From Renibacterium sp043789415 (GTDB lineage Bacteria; Actinomycetota; Actinomycetes; Actinomycetales; Micrococcaceae), in the NCBI RefSeq assembly GCF_043789415.1, contig NZ_JBDLLW010000001.1, positions 1,054,001 through 1,118,000 on the forward strand: a stretch of 64,000 nt of DNA. Reading direction: 5' to 3'. Shown here in pieces: positions 8,035 through 16,734 of the stretch. Below the pieces are notes generated by a model. That model was not told the origin of the DNA and did no database searches. It saw only the letters and a list, made by a program, of their open reading frames with translations. Within the stretch, counting starts at the first letter, position 1; each line of letters starts with the position of its first letter. Both the position numbers and the translations under genes were made by a program.

Positions 8035-10149
8035 TTACTCGCCACGAGCCTTCTGGATGATCTCGTCGGCAACAGCCTTCGGGACCTCGGCGTAGCTGTC
8101 GAACTGCATCGAGTACACCGCACGACCCTGGGTCTTCGACCGCAGATCACCGATGTAACCGAACATGCCGGACAACGGAACCAAGGCACGAATGACCTTG
8201 ACGCCAGTGGCATCTTCCATCGACTGCATCTGGCCACGACGAGAGTTGAGGTCACCGATAACATCGCCCATGTAATCCTCGGGCGTACGGACTTCAACTT
8301 CCATCATGGGTTCGAGCAGCACCGGATCAGCCTTCCGAGCGGCTTCCTTGAACGCCATACGACCGGCGATCTTGAAGGCCATTTCGGAGGAGTCGACGTC
8401 GTGGTACGCGCCGTCAAGCAGCGTGGCCTTGATGCCGACGACCGGGTAACCGGCGAGCACACCATCGGTGAGCGCATCCTGAATACCCGCATCAACGCTG
8501 GGGATGTATTCACGAGGAACACGACCACCAGTGACTTTATTATCGAACTCGTAGAGCGCGCCTTCGGCGGTATCCAGCGGTTCAATCGCGATCTGGATCT
8601 TAGCGAACTGGCCAGATCCACCGGTCTGCTTCTTGTGGGTGTAGTCGTGCTTCTCCACCTTGCGACGAATCGTCTCACGGTAGGCGACCTGTGGCTTACC
8701 CACATTGGCTTCCACCCGGAATTCGCGGCGCATACGGTCCACCAGGATGTCCAGGTGGAGCTCGCCCATGCCGGCGATGATGGTCTGACCGGTGTCCTCG
8801 TCGAGGTTGACCCGGAAGGTCGGATCCTCGGCAGAGAGCTTCTGAATGGCGGTGGAGAGCTTCTCCTGGTCGCCCTTGGTCTTCGGCTCAATAGCCACCG
8901 AGATCACGGGCTCCGGGAAGGTCATCGATTCAAGAACGATCGGCGCTCCCAGATCGGAAAGGGTGTCACCGGTGGTGGTGTCCTTCAGACCGATAGCCGC
9001 GTAGATATGGCCGGCATGTGCATCTTCAACCGGCATTTCCTTATTGGCGTGCATCTGGAAGAGCTTGCCAACACGCTCTTTCTTACCCTTGGTCGAGTTG
9101 AGCACCTGGGTACCGGAAGTGATTTCACCGGAGTACACCCGGATGAAGATCAGCTGACCGAAGAACGGGTGAGTCGCCACCTTGAACGCGAGAGCCGAGA
9201 AGGGCTCTTCGGTGCTCGGCTTACGGGTCAGTTCAACCTCGGAGTCCTTAGGATCGTGACCGATCATCGGAGGAACGTCCAGCGGAGACGGCAGGAAGTC
9301 GATCACGGCGTCGAGCATGGGCTGCACACCACGGTTCTTGAACGCTGAACCGCAGAACACCGGGTAGAGCTCAGAGTTGATCGTCATCTTACGGATGCCG
9401 GCCTTGAGCTCGTCGATCGAGATCTCTTCGCCCTCGAGGTACTTCTCCATCAGCTCTTCGCTGGATTCAGCCACGGTCTCCACGAGCTGCGCGCGGTATT
9501 CCTCGGCCTTAGCCTGCAGATCCGCGGGAATCTCCTGGACTTCGTAGGCAGCACCCATGGTCACATCGCCCTTGGCGTCGCCGGGCCAGACCAGTGCGCG
9601 CATCTCAAGCAAGTCGACAACGCCGACGAAGTCGTTCTCAGCACCGATCGGCAACTGCATGACGAGCGGCTTGGCACCCAAGCGGCTGATGATGGTGTCT
9701 ACCGTGAAGTAGAAGTCAGCACCCAGCTTGTCCATCTTGTTGACGAAGCAGATACGCGGCACGTTGTACTTGTCAGCCTGACGCCAAACAGTCTCAGACT
9801 GCGGCTCCACGCCTTCCTTGCCGTCGAAAACAGCGACGGCGCCGTCGAGCACGCGCAGCGAACGCTCCACCTCGACGGTGAAGTCAACGTGTCCGGGAGT
9901 GTCAATGATGTTGATCTGGTTCTTGTTCCAGAAGCAGGTCACAGCAGCACTCGTAATGGTGATGCCGCGTTCCTTTTCCTGCTCCATCCAGTCAGTCGTC
10001 GAAGCACCGTCGTGGGTTTCGCCGATCTTATGGTTCACACCCGTATAGAACAGGATGCGCTCGGTAGTAGTGGTCTTACCGGCATCGATGTGCGCCATGA
10101 TGCCGATATTGCGGACCTTGGTGAGGTCGGTCAGCACGTCCTGTGCCAC
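8035..10149 (-). CDS. fusA: Elongation factor G
   Basis: A 704-residue EF-G, the GTPase that drives tRNA-mRNA translocation and, with RRF, ribosome recycling. Visible motifs are AHIDAGKTT (P-loop), RGITITSAA (switch I), DTPGHVDFT (G3) and NKMD (G4). The C-terminal domains contain GMGELHLDI and the GRAVYSMQFDSYAEVP segment. GTG start at 10149, with an AGGGAG ribosome site upstream. It is separated from rpsG by 210 bases, an unusually long and structured gap for this cluster, so its expression may be set independently of the ribosomal proteins. Confidence 0.98.
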   Translation of the reverse strand: MAQDVLTDLTKVRNIGIMAHIDAGKTTTTERILFYTGVNHKIGETHDGASTTDWMEQEKERGITITSAAVTCFWNKNQINIIDTPGHVDFTVEVERSLRVLDGAVAVFDGKEGVEPQSETVWRQADKYNVPRICFVNKMDKLGADFYFTVDTIISRLGAKPLVMQLPIGAENDFVGVVDLLEMRALVWPGDAKGDVTMGAAYEVQEIPADLQAKAEEYRAQLVETVAESSEELMEKYLEGEEISIDELKAGIRKMTINSELYPVFCGSAFKNRGVQPMLDAVIDFLPSPLDVPPMIGHDPKDSEVELTRKPSTEEPFSALAFKVATHPFFGQLIFIRVYSGEITSGTQVLNSTKGKKERVGKLFQMHANKEMPVEDAHAGHIYAAIGLKDTTTGDTLSDLGAPIVLESMTFPEPVISVAIEPKTKGDQEKLSTAIQKLSAEDPTFRVNLDEDTGQTIIAGMGELHLDILVDRMRREFRVEANVGKPQVAYRETIRRKVEKHDYTHKKQTGGSGQFAKIQIAIEPLDTAEGALYEFDNKVTGGRVPREYIPSVDAGIQDALTDGVLAGYPVVGIKATLLDGAYHDVDSSEMAFKIAGRMAFKEAARKADPVLLEPMMEVEVRTPEDYMGDVIGDLNSRRGQMQSMEDATGVKVIRALVPLSGMFGYIGDLRSKTQGRAVYSMQFDSYAEVPKAVADEIIQKARGE

Positions 10150-10196
10150 AGTGTCTCCCTAATTCAAGGTAAATAAGTAGTGGTGCTAAGCAAGCT

Positions 10197-10241
10197 GACG
10201 ACGGCGGTTCGATCACCGATACGGCGCGATCCGCCGTCGTC
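10197..10241. promoter_or_regulatory. Stem-loop in the fusA leader
   Basis: An 11-base perfect inverted repeat, GACGACGGCGG at 10197-10207 and CCGCCGTCGTC at 10231-10241, with a 23-base loop. It ends 48 bases upstream of the fusA start. There is no T-run after it in the minus direction, so it is more likely a leader structure than a terminator. Confidence 0.6.
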
Positions 10242-10270
10242 ATTATTGCAGAAAGAATGGAACTCTAGAT

Positions 10271-10291
10271 TTCAGTCCACTGAGGACTGAA
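10271..10291. promoter_or_regulatory. Small stem-loop between rpsG and fusA
   Basis: TTCAGTCC (10271-10278) and GGACTGAA (10284-10291) form a perfect 8-base stem with a five-base loop. It is the middle of three inverted repeats in the rpsG-fusA gap. Role unknown. Confidence 0.5.
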
Positions 10292-10302
10292 ACCGGCTGG
10301 GC

Positions 10303-10359
10303 TCCCCCGCCCGCAGGGTTCCCTAAAACGCGAAGCGTTTTAGGGCTGCGGGAAGGGGA
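10303..10359. terminator. Long interrupted hairpin directly after rpsG
   Basis: The core is a perfect 11-base stem, CCCTAAAACGC (10321-10331) with GCGTTTTAGGG (10335-10345), and a GAA loop. It is extended by CCCGCAG (10310-10316) pairing with CTGCGGG (10346-10352), with a four-base bulge, and by an outer C-run/G-run pairing. It abuts the rpsG stop at 10360. It could terminate or attenuate the rpsL-rpsG message, or protect its 3' end from exonucleases. Confidence 0.6.
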
Positions 10360-10830
10360 CTACCAGCGGTAGTGAGCGAAGGCCCGGTTGGCTTCTGCCA
10401 TCTTGTGGGTATCTTCGCGACGCTTCACAGCAGCACCCAAGCCGTTAGAAGCATCCAGGATTTCATTGCGCAAGCGCTCGGTCATGGTCTTCTCCCGGCG
10501 AGCCTTGGAGTAACCGACCAACCAGCGCAGTGCGAGTGCGGTTGCGCGGCCCGGCTTGACCTCGACCGGAACCTGGTAGGTGGCGCCGCCGACGCGGCGG
10601 GACTTGACCTCGAGGCTGGGCTTGATGTTGTCCATTGCCTTTTTCAGAGCGGCAACGGGATCGCCACCGGTCTTCTCCTGGGCACCCTGAAGTGCTCCAT
10701 AGACAATGCGCTCAGCGGTGGACTTCTTGCCATCCACCAAGATCTTGTTGATCAGCTGGGTGACCAGCGGGGATCCGTAAACCGGATCAATGACGAGCGG
10801 CCGCTTCGGGGCCGGACCCTTGCGAGGCAT
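10360..10830 (-). CDS. rpsG: 30S ribosomal protein S7
   Basis: A 156-residue S7, which nucleates assembly of the 30S head on 16S rRNA and contacts the E-site tRNA. The sequence starts MPRKGPAPKRP and contains the conserved SRRVGGATYQVPVEV and RWLVGYSKARREKTM segments; length is exactly typical. The ATG at 10830 is one base after the rpsL stop, so the two are tightly coupled. In many bacteria S7 represses its own operon at the rpsL-rpsG junction. The unusual hairpins here lie downstream of rpsG instead. Confidence 0.98.
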   Translation of the reverse strand: MPRKGPAPKRPLVIDPVYGSPLVTQLINKILVDGKKSTAERIVYGALQGAQEKTGGDPVAALKKAMDNIKPSLEVKSRRVGGATYQVPVEVKPGRATALALRWLVGYSKARREKTMTERLRNEILDASNGLGAAVKRREDTHKMAEANRAFAHYRW

Positions 10831-10831
10831 A

Positions 10832-11206
10832 TTACTTCTTCTCCATCTTCGCGCCGTACTTGCTACGGGCCTGCTTGCGGTTCTTCACACCTTGGGTGTC
10901 GAGAGCGCCACGGACAATCTTGTAACGCACACCTGGCAGATCCTTCACACGACCGCCGCGCACCAGCACAATGGAGTGTTCCTGCAAGTTGTGGCCTACA
11001 CCGGGGATGTAGGCGGTTACTTCGATGCCACCGGTCAAACGCACACGGGCGACTTTACGCAGAGCCGAGTTCGGCTTCTTCGGGGTGGTGGTGTACACAC
11101 GAGTGCAGACACCGCGGCGCATCGGGTTGTTCTTCAGCGCGGGAGCCTTGGTCTTAGAGACCTTGGGCGAGCGGCCCTTCCGGACCAGCTGGTTGATCGT
11201 AGGCAC
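10832..11206 (-). CDS. rpsL: 30S ribosomal protein S12
   Basis: A 124-residue S12, part of the decoding centre. The streptomycin-critical segments are wild type, with lysines in TPKKPNSALRK and RVKDLPGVRY and the BxGHNLQEHS-type loop (GVGHNLQEHS) in between. The GTG start at 11206 has a GGAGAAT ribosome site. It is the first gene of the str block, read from a promoter about 200 bases upstream. Confidence 0.98.
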   Translation of the reverse strand: MPTINQLVRKGRSPKVSKTKAPALKNNPMRRGVCTRVYTTTPKKPNSALRKVARVRLTGGIEVTAYIPGVGHNLQEHSIVLVRGGRVKDLPGVRYKIVRGALDTQGVKNRKQARSKYGAKMEKK

Positions 11207-11530
11207 TTATTCTCCAGTACTTCTTGAGTTCGGCGATTTTCTCTGCTTTTTACGCGTAGCCATAGGCGACAACGAAACGCGAGTTTCAAAAATTCCGTCC
11301 AGGCATGCAAAAATGTGGCATTCGTTGCACAAGGACCCTGCAACCCGGAACTGCGACCATTCAAAAACTCAAGAAGGCGCTAATCCACTGCCACAAACAA
11401 TTGCACCCAGCATAGCAGAGACTGAGCGGTCATAGCCAATACACAACTAACATCCAGGCTGGATACAGGGTTTTCCCGCCCTCGCTGGGTAACGTCCAGA
11501 GCGCACCCAGTCCCCTGAGTAGGAGTTCTG
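11207..11530. promoter_or_regulatory. Divergent intergenic region with the str operon promoter
   Basis: This 324-base gap separates rpsL (minus) from the nuclease gene (plus). For rpsL I see an extended -10, TGCTATGCT on the minus strand, with the hexamer at 11409-11414. A TTGGCT -35 lies at 11434-11439, with a long 19-base spacer. That would give a leader of about 195 bases. For the nuclease gene only the AGGAG ribosome site at 11521-11525 is clear. No small gene is seen. Confidence 0.45.
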
Positions 11531-12724
11531 ATGTCCAAGGTCCGCTTGAAAACCTCCAGGCTGCGAAGCCCACTAACCCTTCTCATTCTAACCGCTCTTG
11601 CCGCTCTGCAACTGGGCACCGGGCTCCCAGCCCAGGCCGTCCAGGCGCTCACCGTTTCGGCAGCCATCTCTCAGCAGAACGGCAGCAGCCAGACCGTCAC
11701 TGGCTACGTCGTCGGGCAACCCACAGCGAGCAATACCGTGGTGACCTCAAGCTATCCGAACGACTATGCGCTGGCCTTGGCCGACTCCGCTGCGGAGAGC
11801 AGCACCAGCAAAATGCTTTACGTACAGATCCCCAGCAGCTTCCGTGCGGGCTTCGGACTGAAGAGCAATCCGTGGCTCAAGGGCAGCCAGCTCACCATCA
11901 CCGGTACTACTAGCGCGTACTTTTCACACCCCGGTCTGACCAATAGCACGGCCTTCAGCAAAGGCGGCTCGCCTAGCGACCCCACCGACCCGACAGATCC
12001 TCCGGTCACCCCGCCCACCAGCTCGGACTACGATACGACCTATTACAAAAACGCGGTGGGCAAAACCGGGGCCGCGCTGCGCACTTCACTGCACAGCATC
12101 ATCAGCACGATGACAAAGATCAACTACGACACCGTCTGGAACGCCCTGCAAGACACCGATCAGGACCCGGCGAACAGCAATAACGTGATCGATCTGTACA
12201 CCGGCAAGTCGCTGCCGAAGAGCCAGCACGGTGGCGGCGTAGACGACTGGAACCGGGAGCACGTCTTTGCCAAATCGCACGGTGACTTCGGCACCACCAC
12301 CGGACCGGGCACCGACGTCCACCACTTGCGCCCTACCGACGTCACGGTGAACTCAGCCCGCGGCAATAAGGATTTCGACAACGGCGGCCAGCCGGTGGCC
12401 GAAGCGCCGGGAAACTTCACCGACGCCGATTCCTGGGAGCCGCGTAACGCCGTCAAGGGCGATATCGCCCGGATGCTGATGTATATGGCGATTCGCTACG
12501 AAGGCGGAGATGACTTCGCCAATCTGGAACTCAACGAGAGCACGAATAATGGCACCAGTCCTTATATGGGGAAGCTCTCGGTCCTGCTCAAGTGGAGCGC
12601 GCAGGACCCACCGGATGCCTTCGAGAAAAAACGCAACGACGTGATCTTCACCAAATGGCAGAAGAACCGCAATCCATTCATCGACCATCCGGAGTGGGCC
12701 ACCGCGATCTGGGGCGCAGCCTAA
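11531..12724 (+). CDS. Secreted endonuclease I family nuclease
   Basis: A 397-residue exported protein. A basic N-terminus and a hydrophobic helix form a signal peptide ending near AQAVQA (about residues 34-38). Residues 40-130 look like a small OB-fold-type domain often fused to these nucleases. A proline/threonine linker (DPTDPTDPPVTPP) follows at about 150-165, then the endonuclease I domain. The His-metal motif is visible as DDWNREHVFAKSHGDF, followed by GTDVHHLRPTDVTVNSARGN, matching EndA/Bsn-type extracellular nucleases. These degrade DNA and RNA outside the cell, for nutrition or phosphate. ATG at 11531 with AGGAG five bases upstream. It is the 5'-most neighbour of the phosphonate module, so a phosphate-scavenging theme is possible but not shown. 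Confidence 0.88.
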   Translation: MSKVRLKTSRLRSPLTLLILTALAALQLGTGLPAQAVQALTVSAAISQQNGSSQTVTGYVVGQPTASNTVVTSSYPNDYALALADSAAESSTSKMLYVQIPSSFRAGFGLKSNPWLKGSQLTITGTTSAYFSHPGLTNSTAFSKGGSPSDPTDPTDPPVTPPTSSDYDTTYYKNAVGKTGAALRTSLHSIISTMTKINYDTVWNALQDTDQDPANSNNVIDLYTGKSLPKSQHGGGVDDWNREHVFAKSHGDFGTTTGPGTDVHHLRPTDVTVNSARGNKDFDNGGQPVAEAPGNFTDADSWEPRNAVKGDIARMLMYMAIRYEGGDDFANLELNESTNNGTSPYMGKLSVLLKWSAQDPPDAFEKKRNDVIFTKWQKNRNPFIDHPEWATAIWGAA

Positions 12725-12813
12725 GCCCCTCCGCGAGTTCACTGCTAAGTCCCGGATTCGCCAATCACCAACGAATCCAAGCAGAAACCCCGGATTCCGG
12801 GCGAGCGGGCTCA

Positions 12814-12847
12814 GGACGGCGGAGCGCTACTCAGCGCACCGCCGTCC
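12814..12847 (-). terminator. Hairpin overlapping the 3' end of the phosphonate importer operon
   Basis: GGACGGCGG (12814-12822) pairs with CCGCCGTCC (12839-12847), with a further four-base inner stem. It overlaps the last codons and stop of the permease gene ending at 12831. No T-run follows, so it may be an RNA-stabilising hairpin rather than a true intrinsic terminator. Confidence 0.4.
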
Positions 12848-13628
12848 GACCTCTTACCCGGCCGAGGGCGGTGAGCACCACAAAGGCGGTGAGCACCAGC
12901 AGTAGCGTGTTGGCGGCCGCCATGAAGATATTGCCCCGATCGGCATAGCCGAAGATACTCACCGGCAGGGTCCGCCAGCTCGGCGGATAAACCATAATGG
13001 TGGCCCCCAGCTCACCGAGGCAGAGTGCTAGCGCGAGCCCGGCAGCGGCGGCAATAGCAGGAGTGAGCAGCGGCAATTTGATGCGGAAGAGGATCCGCGC
13101 GCCACTCGCTCCCAGGCTGGAAGCCACCGAATCCAGCATCGGATTGAGGCCGGCGAGCGCGGAGGAAACCGAGCTGAAGGCGAAGGAGAGCACCAGCAGG
13201 GTCTGCGCGAGCACCACGATGATCACCGTGCCATTGAGCAGGACCGTGCCGTGGCTGAAAGCGATCAACAAAGCCAGGCCAATCACCACCGATGGCACGG
13301 CTACCGGCAGGTGGAAGGCGATGTTGAGCGCCCTGGCCACCATCGGCGGTGCAGAATAAGCCGCTATCGCTGCCCAGCTCCCCAAGCAGACAGCGAGCAA
13401 GCTGGCCAGCACTGCTGTCTGCAGGCTGACCGAGATGCTGCTCAGATTCTCCGAGGCCAGTGAATCACGCAGATGATCCAGGGTGAAGCCGGTGGGCAGG
13501 ACGCTGTTCCAGCTATCGGCAAAACTAGCCAGCACGGTGACCAGGAGCGGCGCTATCACCAAGAAGATGACGAGCAGTGCGGCGATCAGCCAGAGCACTA
13601 CCTTAACCGGAGTGGAGAACCTAAGCAT
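12831..13628 (-). CDS. ABC transporter permease, aminophosphonate type
   Basis: A 265-residue inner-membrane permease with about six helices. It has the binding-protein-dependent transport motif near SSLGASGARILFRIKLPLLTPAIAAAAGLALALCLGELG, i.e. the EAA loop that docks the ATPase. It follows the first permease by a single codon and is the last gene of the operon. By context it is the second half of the channel for a 2-aminoethylphosphonate-like substrate. On its own it could equally be annotated as an iron or spermidine/putrescine-type permease; the substrate call depends on the binding protein and the neighbouring catabolic genes. Confidence 0.82.
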   Translation of the reverse strand: MLRFSTPVKVVLWLIAALLVIFLVIAPLLVTVLASFADSWNSVLPTGFTLDHLRDSLASENLSSISVSLQTAVLASLLAVCLGSWAAIAAYSAPPMVARALNIAFHLPVAVPSVVIGLALLIAFSHGTVLLNGTVIIVVLAQTLLVLSFAFSSVSSALAGLNPMLDSVASSLGASGARILFRIKLPLLTPAIAAAAGLALALCLGELGATIMVYPPSWRTLPVSIFGYADRGNIFMAAANTLLLVLTAFVVLTALGRVRGRTAVR

Positions 13629-13631
13629 TCG

Positions 13632-14552
13632 TCAACTCCTCCTCAGTGAAGACGTGAGGCCTTTGAAAGCCCAGCGATAGGCAGCGTAGATGCTCAGTGA
13701 AATCACCACTTGAAGGCAAGCGATCACCGCAGCCGAGGAGAAATCGAAGGTGACGATGCTCTTGGTGTAGATCAGCATCGGTAAGGTGACCACTGACTTG
13801 GCCCCGGTGAAGAGCACAATGCCGAACTCATTCATGGTGAGCAGGAAAGTCAGCCCTCCTGCGGCAAGCAGCGTCGGCAAGACCTCGGGCAGAATCACCC
13901 TGCCGAAGATCTTGAAGGGGCCGCATCCGAGGCTTGCCGCGACGTCCAGCTGCTCACCGGGGAACTGCGAAAAAGCAGCGAGTAAGGGGCGCACCACGAA
14001 GGGCGTGTAAAAGGCTATTTCGGCCAGTACCACACCCGGTAATTCGCTGACGAAGTTCACCGCGGGTGCCTGAGTACCGCTGATTCCGGAGAGCAGGCTA
14101 TTAATCACGCCACTACCACCGTACAAAATACCGAACGCCAGGGGAATCAAGAAAGAAGGGAAGCAGACCACGAGTTCAATCAGCCTGGTCACGGCCCGGC
14201 TACCGGGGAAAGGCAGGAAGCACAGCACCATGGCGAGGAAGGTGCCGATCACCAGGCACCCGAGGGTGGAAAGCGCTGCGACTTCCAAGGTGGTGAGCAA
14301 GGCGTTCCAGCTGGCCGCTGAGCTGAGTACTTCGGCCCAGTTCGCCAAGCCGATGTATTGCCCCTGGCCGTCGGAGAAGGACTGCGCCGCGATCTGGCTC
14401 AGCGGGTAGAGGAAGAAGCTCAGCAAGAACATCAGCGGAACGAGTGCCCAAAGCCAACCATAGCGACGCTCTCGGCCGAGAGCGGTTGAGGAACCGGCAC
14501 CGGCTCCCTCGCTGGGCGGAGCGGTGTGAGCAGTGTGAAGAGCGTTGGTCAT
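13632..14552 (-). CDS. ABC transporter permease, aminophosphonate type
   Basis: A 306-residue permease with a cytoplasmic N-terminus (about 30 residues) and six predicted helices. The EAA-type loop is visible at VAASLGCGPFKIFGRVILPEVLPTLLAAGG. The start ATG overlaps the ATPase stop by four bases and the end is one codon before the next permease, so the three are translationally linked. Together with its partner it should form the membrane channel of the importer. Fusion-type permeases of iron importers (FbpB) look alike, but here there are two separate permeases, as in the PhnU/PhnV layout of aminoethylphosphonate systems. Confidence 0.82.
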   Translation of the reverse strand: MTNALHTAHTAPPSEGAGAGSSTALGRERRYGWLWALVPLMFLLSFFLYPLSQIAAQSFSDGQGQYIGLANWAEVLSSAASWNALLTTLEVAALSTLGCLVIGTFLAMVLCFLPFPGSRAVTRLIELVVCFPSFLIPLAFGILYGGSGVINSLLSGISGTQAPAVNFVSELPGVVLAEIAFYTPFVVRPLLAAFSQFPGEQLDVAASLGCGPFKIFGRVILPEVLPTLLAAGGLTFLLTMNEFGIVLFTGAKSVVTLPMLIYTKSIVTFDFSSAAVIACLQVVISLSIYAAYRWAFKGLTSSLRRS

Positions 14553-15661
14553 CGCGCGCCCCCAGCCTCGGCGGGCACCAGCACAGCGTCCTCCGAGCGC
14601 ACCCGTAACCTCACCGTAGAATCGATCTCGGGAAGCTCGGCGAGCGCTGGCAAGTCAAGGCTGATCTGCTCATCAGTGCTGAGCAATCGGGCTATCGCAC
14701 GGAAGTTGGCACCTCTCCACTGCAAGGATTGCAGCTTGGCTTCGAAGACGTTCTCCCTCTCCTCAGGAGCGGCCAGACTGAAGGCGTAGGGCCTGATGGC
14801 CACCAAGACCTGGTCTCCCGAGGAGGCTTGGAATGGCGCCCGAAACCGGAACTGCTGCTCGCCTATCCGCACCGTGGAGACGCCGTCGTCGCTCGCTTTG
14901 AAAGAATCCACGACGGCCGAGAGCAGATTCGCGCCTCCCAGGAACGAGGCGGTATATCCGCTGGGCGGCTGATCATAGAGTTTCTTAGTGGTATCCATAT
15001 CGACCAATCGGGCGTCCCGCATCACCGCGATCTCATCGGCCAGTGCTAGTGCTTCCTGCTGATCGTGCGTCACATAGATCATCGCCGTCTCCGGCAGTTC
15101 CCGGCGAAGTTGCTGCAATTCCGCCAGCATCTCCTGGCGCAACTGAGCATCCAGGGCCGAAAGCGGCTCATCGAGGAGCAAAACGGGCGGTTTGATGGCC
15201 AGCGCCCTGGCAATCGCAATGCGCTGTTGCTGACCACCGGAGAGCTCCGCGGGGTAACGCCGGGCGTACTGCTCCATATGGACCACTCGGAGGGATTCGC
15301 TGACTCGCTCAATGAGCTGTTTTTTACTCAGCCCTCTGCCCTTCAGCCCGAAGGCGACATTCTGTTGGATGCTCAGGTGCGGGAAAAGCGCATAGGACTG
15401 CACTACAACCCCGATTCCGCGCTGAGCAGGAGACAGTGCGGTGACGTCCCTGCCAGCCAGGAAGACCCTGCCAGCCGCCGGACGTTCAAAGCCCGCAATC
15501 ACTTTCAACGCGGTGGATTTTCCTGAACCGGAAGGCCCCAAAAGCGCCACGGTACGGCCGAGCTGCACACTGAGGCTGAGTTCGGAAAGAGCCACCGTGT
15601 CTCGGTACCTCACCGTGACCGCTCTGAGTTCGACGGCGGCCGGCGGCAAATCGGCGCTCAT
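14549..15661 (-). CDS. ABC transporter ATPase of the aminophosphonate importer
   Basis: A 370-residue ATPase. Walker A is GPSGSGKST near residue 40, the Q-loop is VVQSYALFPH, the signature is LSGGQQQRIAIARAL, Walker B is LLLDEPLSALD, and the H-loop is YVTHDQQEALALAD. Residues after about 240 form a TOBE-type accessory domain, as in PotA/MalK/PhnT subfamily ATPases. It drives import by the two downstream permeases. It overlaps both neighbours by four bases (ATGA), giving strict stoichiometric coupling. Confidence 0.9.
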   Translation of the reverse strand: MSADLPPAAVELRAVTVRYRDTVALSELSLSVQLGRTVALLGPSGSGKSTALKVIAGFERPAAGRVFLAGRDVTALSPAQRGIGVVVQSYALFPHLSIQQNVAFGLKGRGLSKKQLIERVSESLRVVHMEQYARRYPAELSGGQQQRIAIARALAIKPPVLLLDEPLSALDAQLRQEMLAELQQLRRELPETAMIYVTHDQQEALALADEIAVMRDARLVDMDTTKKLYDQPPSGYTASFLGGANLLSAVVDSFKASDDGVSTVRIGEQQFRFRAPFQASSGDQVLVAIRPYAFSLAAPEERENVFEAKLQSLQWRGANFRAIARLLSTDEQISLDLPALAELPEIDSTVRLRVRSEDAVLVPAEAGGAR

Positions 15662-16710
15662 TGACCGGTCGCGTCGTTGTAGGCCTTGATCTTCGTGTCC
15701 ATCGCCTCGAGCACCGAGTTCCAGTCAGGCTGATAGATCTTCACACCTTTGAGCACGCCCTGCAGTGATTGGTAGTTCGCATCGCCCGGCTTGACCGAGC
15801 TATTGCTTGGCAGCCCGAAAGCGGTGGCTGAAAGGGTCTCCTGCACCTGAGCGCTGAGCAGGTAGCTCATCAGCTTATTGCCGTTCGCACTGTGCGGCGC
15901 ACCTTTGACCAGCCCCATCACATAGGGAACCGGCAGTGTCACCCGCTCCCCCTTCTCGTCCTGAGGGAAGAAGACTTGATACGCGGATTGATCGGCTTGA
16001 ATCGACTGCATCGCCATCTGCAGATCGCTGTTGGCAACCGAAAGCTGACCCTTGGCCACCAGGGGTCCGAGCTTGCCGGTCGAAGAACTGGGTCCGACAT
16101 TATTGATCTGCAGGTTCTTGAGGTAGTCCAAGGCGCCCTGATCCCCCATCAGCTTCTCCAGCAGGATCAACATCGCGGTTCCATCCCCGGCCTGCCCTGG
16201 AGTGGAGTACTGAATCTTCTGCTTGTATGTCGGATCGAGCAGATCTTTCCAGCTCTCAGGTTTTACCGGAAGTGCGTTATTGCGGATCATCACGAGGTAA
16301 TTGTTCGCGAGCGAGACGAACTGCCCCTCCGGGTCTTTGTCCACCGCCGGAATCTGGCCGGTATCCGCGGTATTCTGCTGCAGAGTTCCCTGTTTTTTGG
16401 CTTGCTGGATAAAAGGCGGCAGGGTGACCAGCAGATCAGCCTGCGGGTTAGATTTCTCCTTCTCCACCCGCGAGACGACCTCCCCGGATCCGGCCTCGAC
16501 GTAGTTGACCTTGATACCGGTTTCCTTGGTGAAGGCGTCGAAAGTGCTCTTGTACCAATCAGCGAGACCGTCGGCGGAGTACAGGGTGACTTCGTTTGCC
16601 GAAGAATCAGTGGCTGAACCGGTACCTCCACAAGCAGCCAAGGTCAGTGCGGTTACCGTCATGAGAGCAAGGGCTCCGAGTACCCGGGCGGGCTTTGAGG
16701 GGAATGACAT
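15658..16710 (-). CDS. Substrate-binding lipoprotein, 2-aminoethylphosphonate type
   Basis: A 350-residue exported lipoprotein. The signal peptide ends in a lipobox LAAC (cysteine 27), followed by a flexible GGTGSATDSSA linker. The mature part begins VTLYSADGLADWYKSTFDAF and contains VEAGSGEVVSRVEKEK and LLVTLPPFI. From memory these are characteristic of the aminoethylphosphonate-binding branch of the FbpA-like binding proteins. It would capture the phosphonate outside the membrane and hand it to the permeases. It lies directly downstream of an FAD amine oxidase and in the same operon as the ATPase. An iron-binding role is the main alternative, made less likely by the catabolic neighbours. 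Confidence 0.82.
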   Translation of the reverse strand: MSFPSKPARVLGALALMTVTALTLAACGGTGSATDSSANEVTLYSADGLADWYKSTFDAFTKETGIKVNYVEAGSGEVVSRVEKEKSNPQADLLVTLPPFIQQAKKQGTLQQNTADTGQIPAVDKDPEGQFVSLANNYLVMIRNNALPVKPESWKDLLDPTYKQKIQYSTPGQAGDGTAMLILLEKLMGDQGALDYLKNLQINNVGPSSSTGKLGPLVAKGQLSVANSDLQMAMQSIQADQSAYQVFFPQDEKGERVTLPVPYVMGLVKGAPHSANGNKLMSYLLSAQVQETLSATAFGLPSNSSVKPGDANYQSLQGVLKGVKIYQPDWNSVLEAMDTKIKAYNDATGQ

Positions 16711-16734
16711 AGCTGCTCCTAGGGTGAAGAGGTT

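Noticed and set aside
8401..9348. 315-codon plus-strand frame opposite fusA
   Set aside because: Shadow frame of EF-G without start signals.
12831..16710. Ferric iron importer
   Set aside because: The binding protein belongs to the FbpA-like fold, but the linked FAD amine oxidase, phosphonatase-like hydrolase and PhnF-type regulator favour aminophosphonate.
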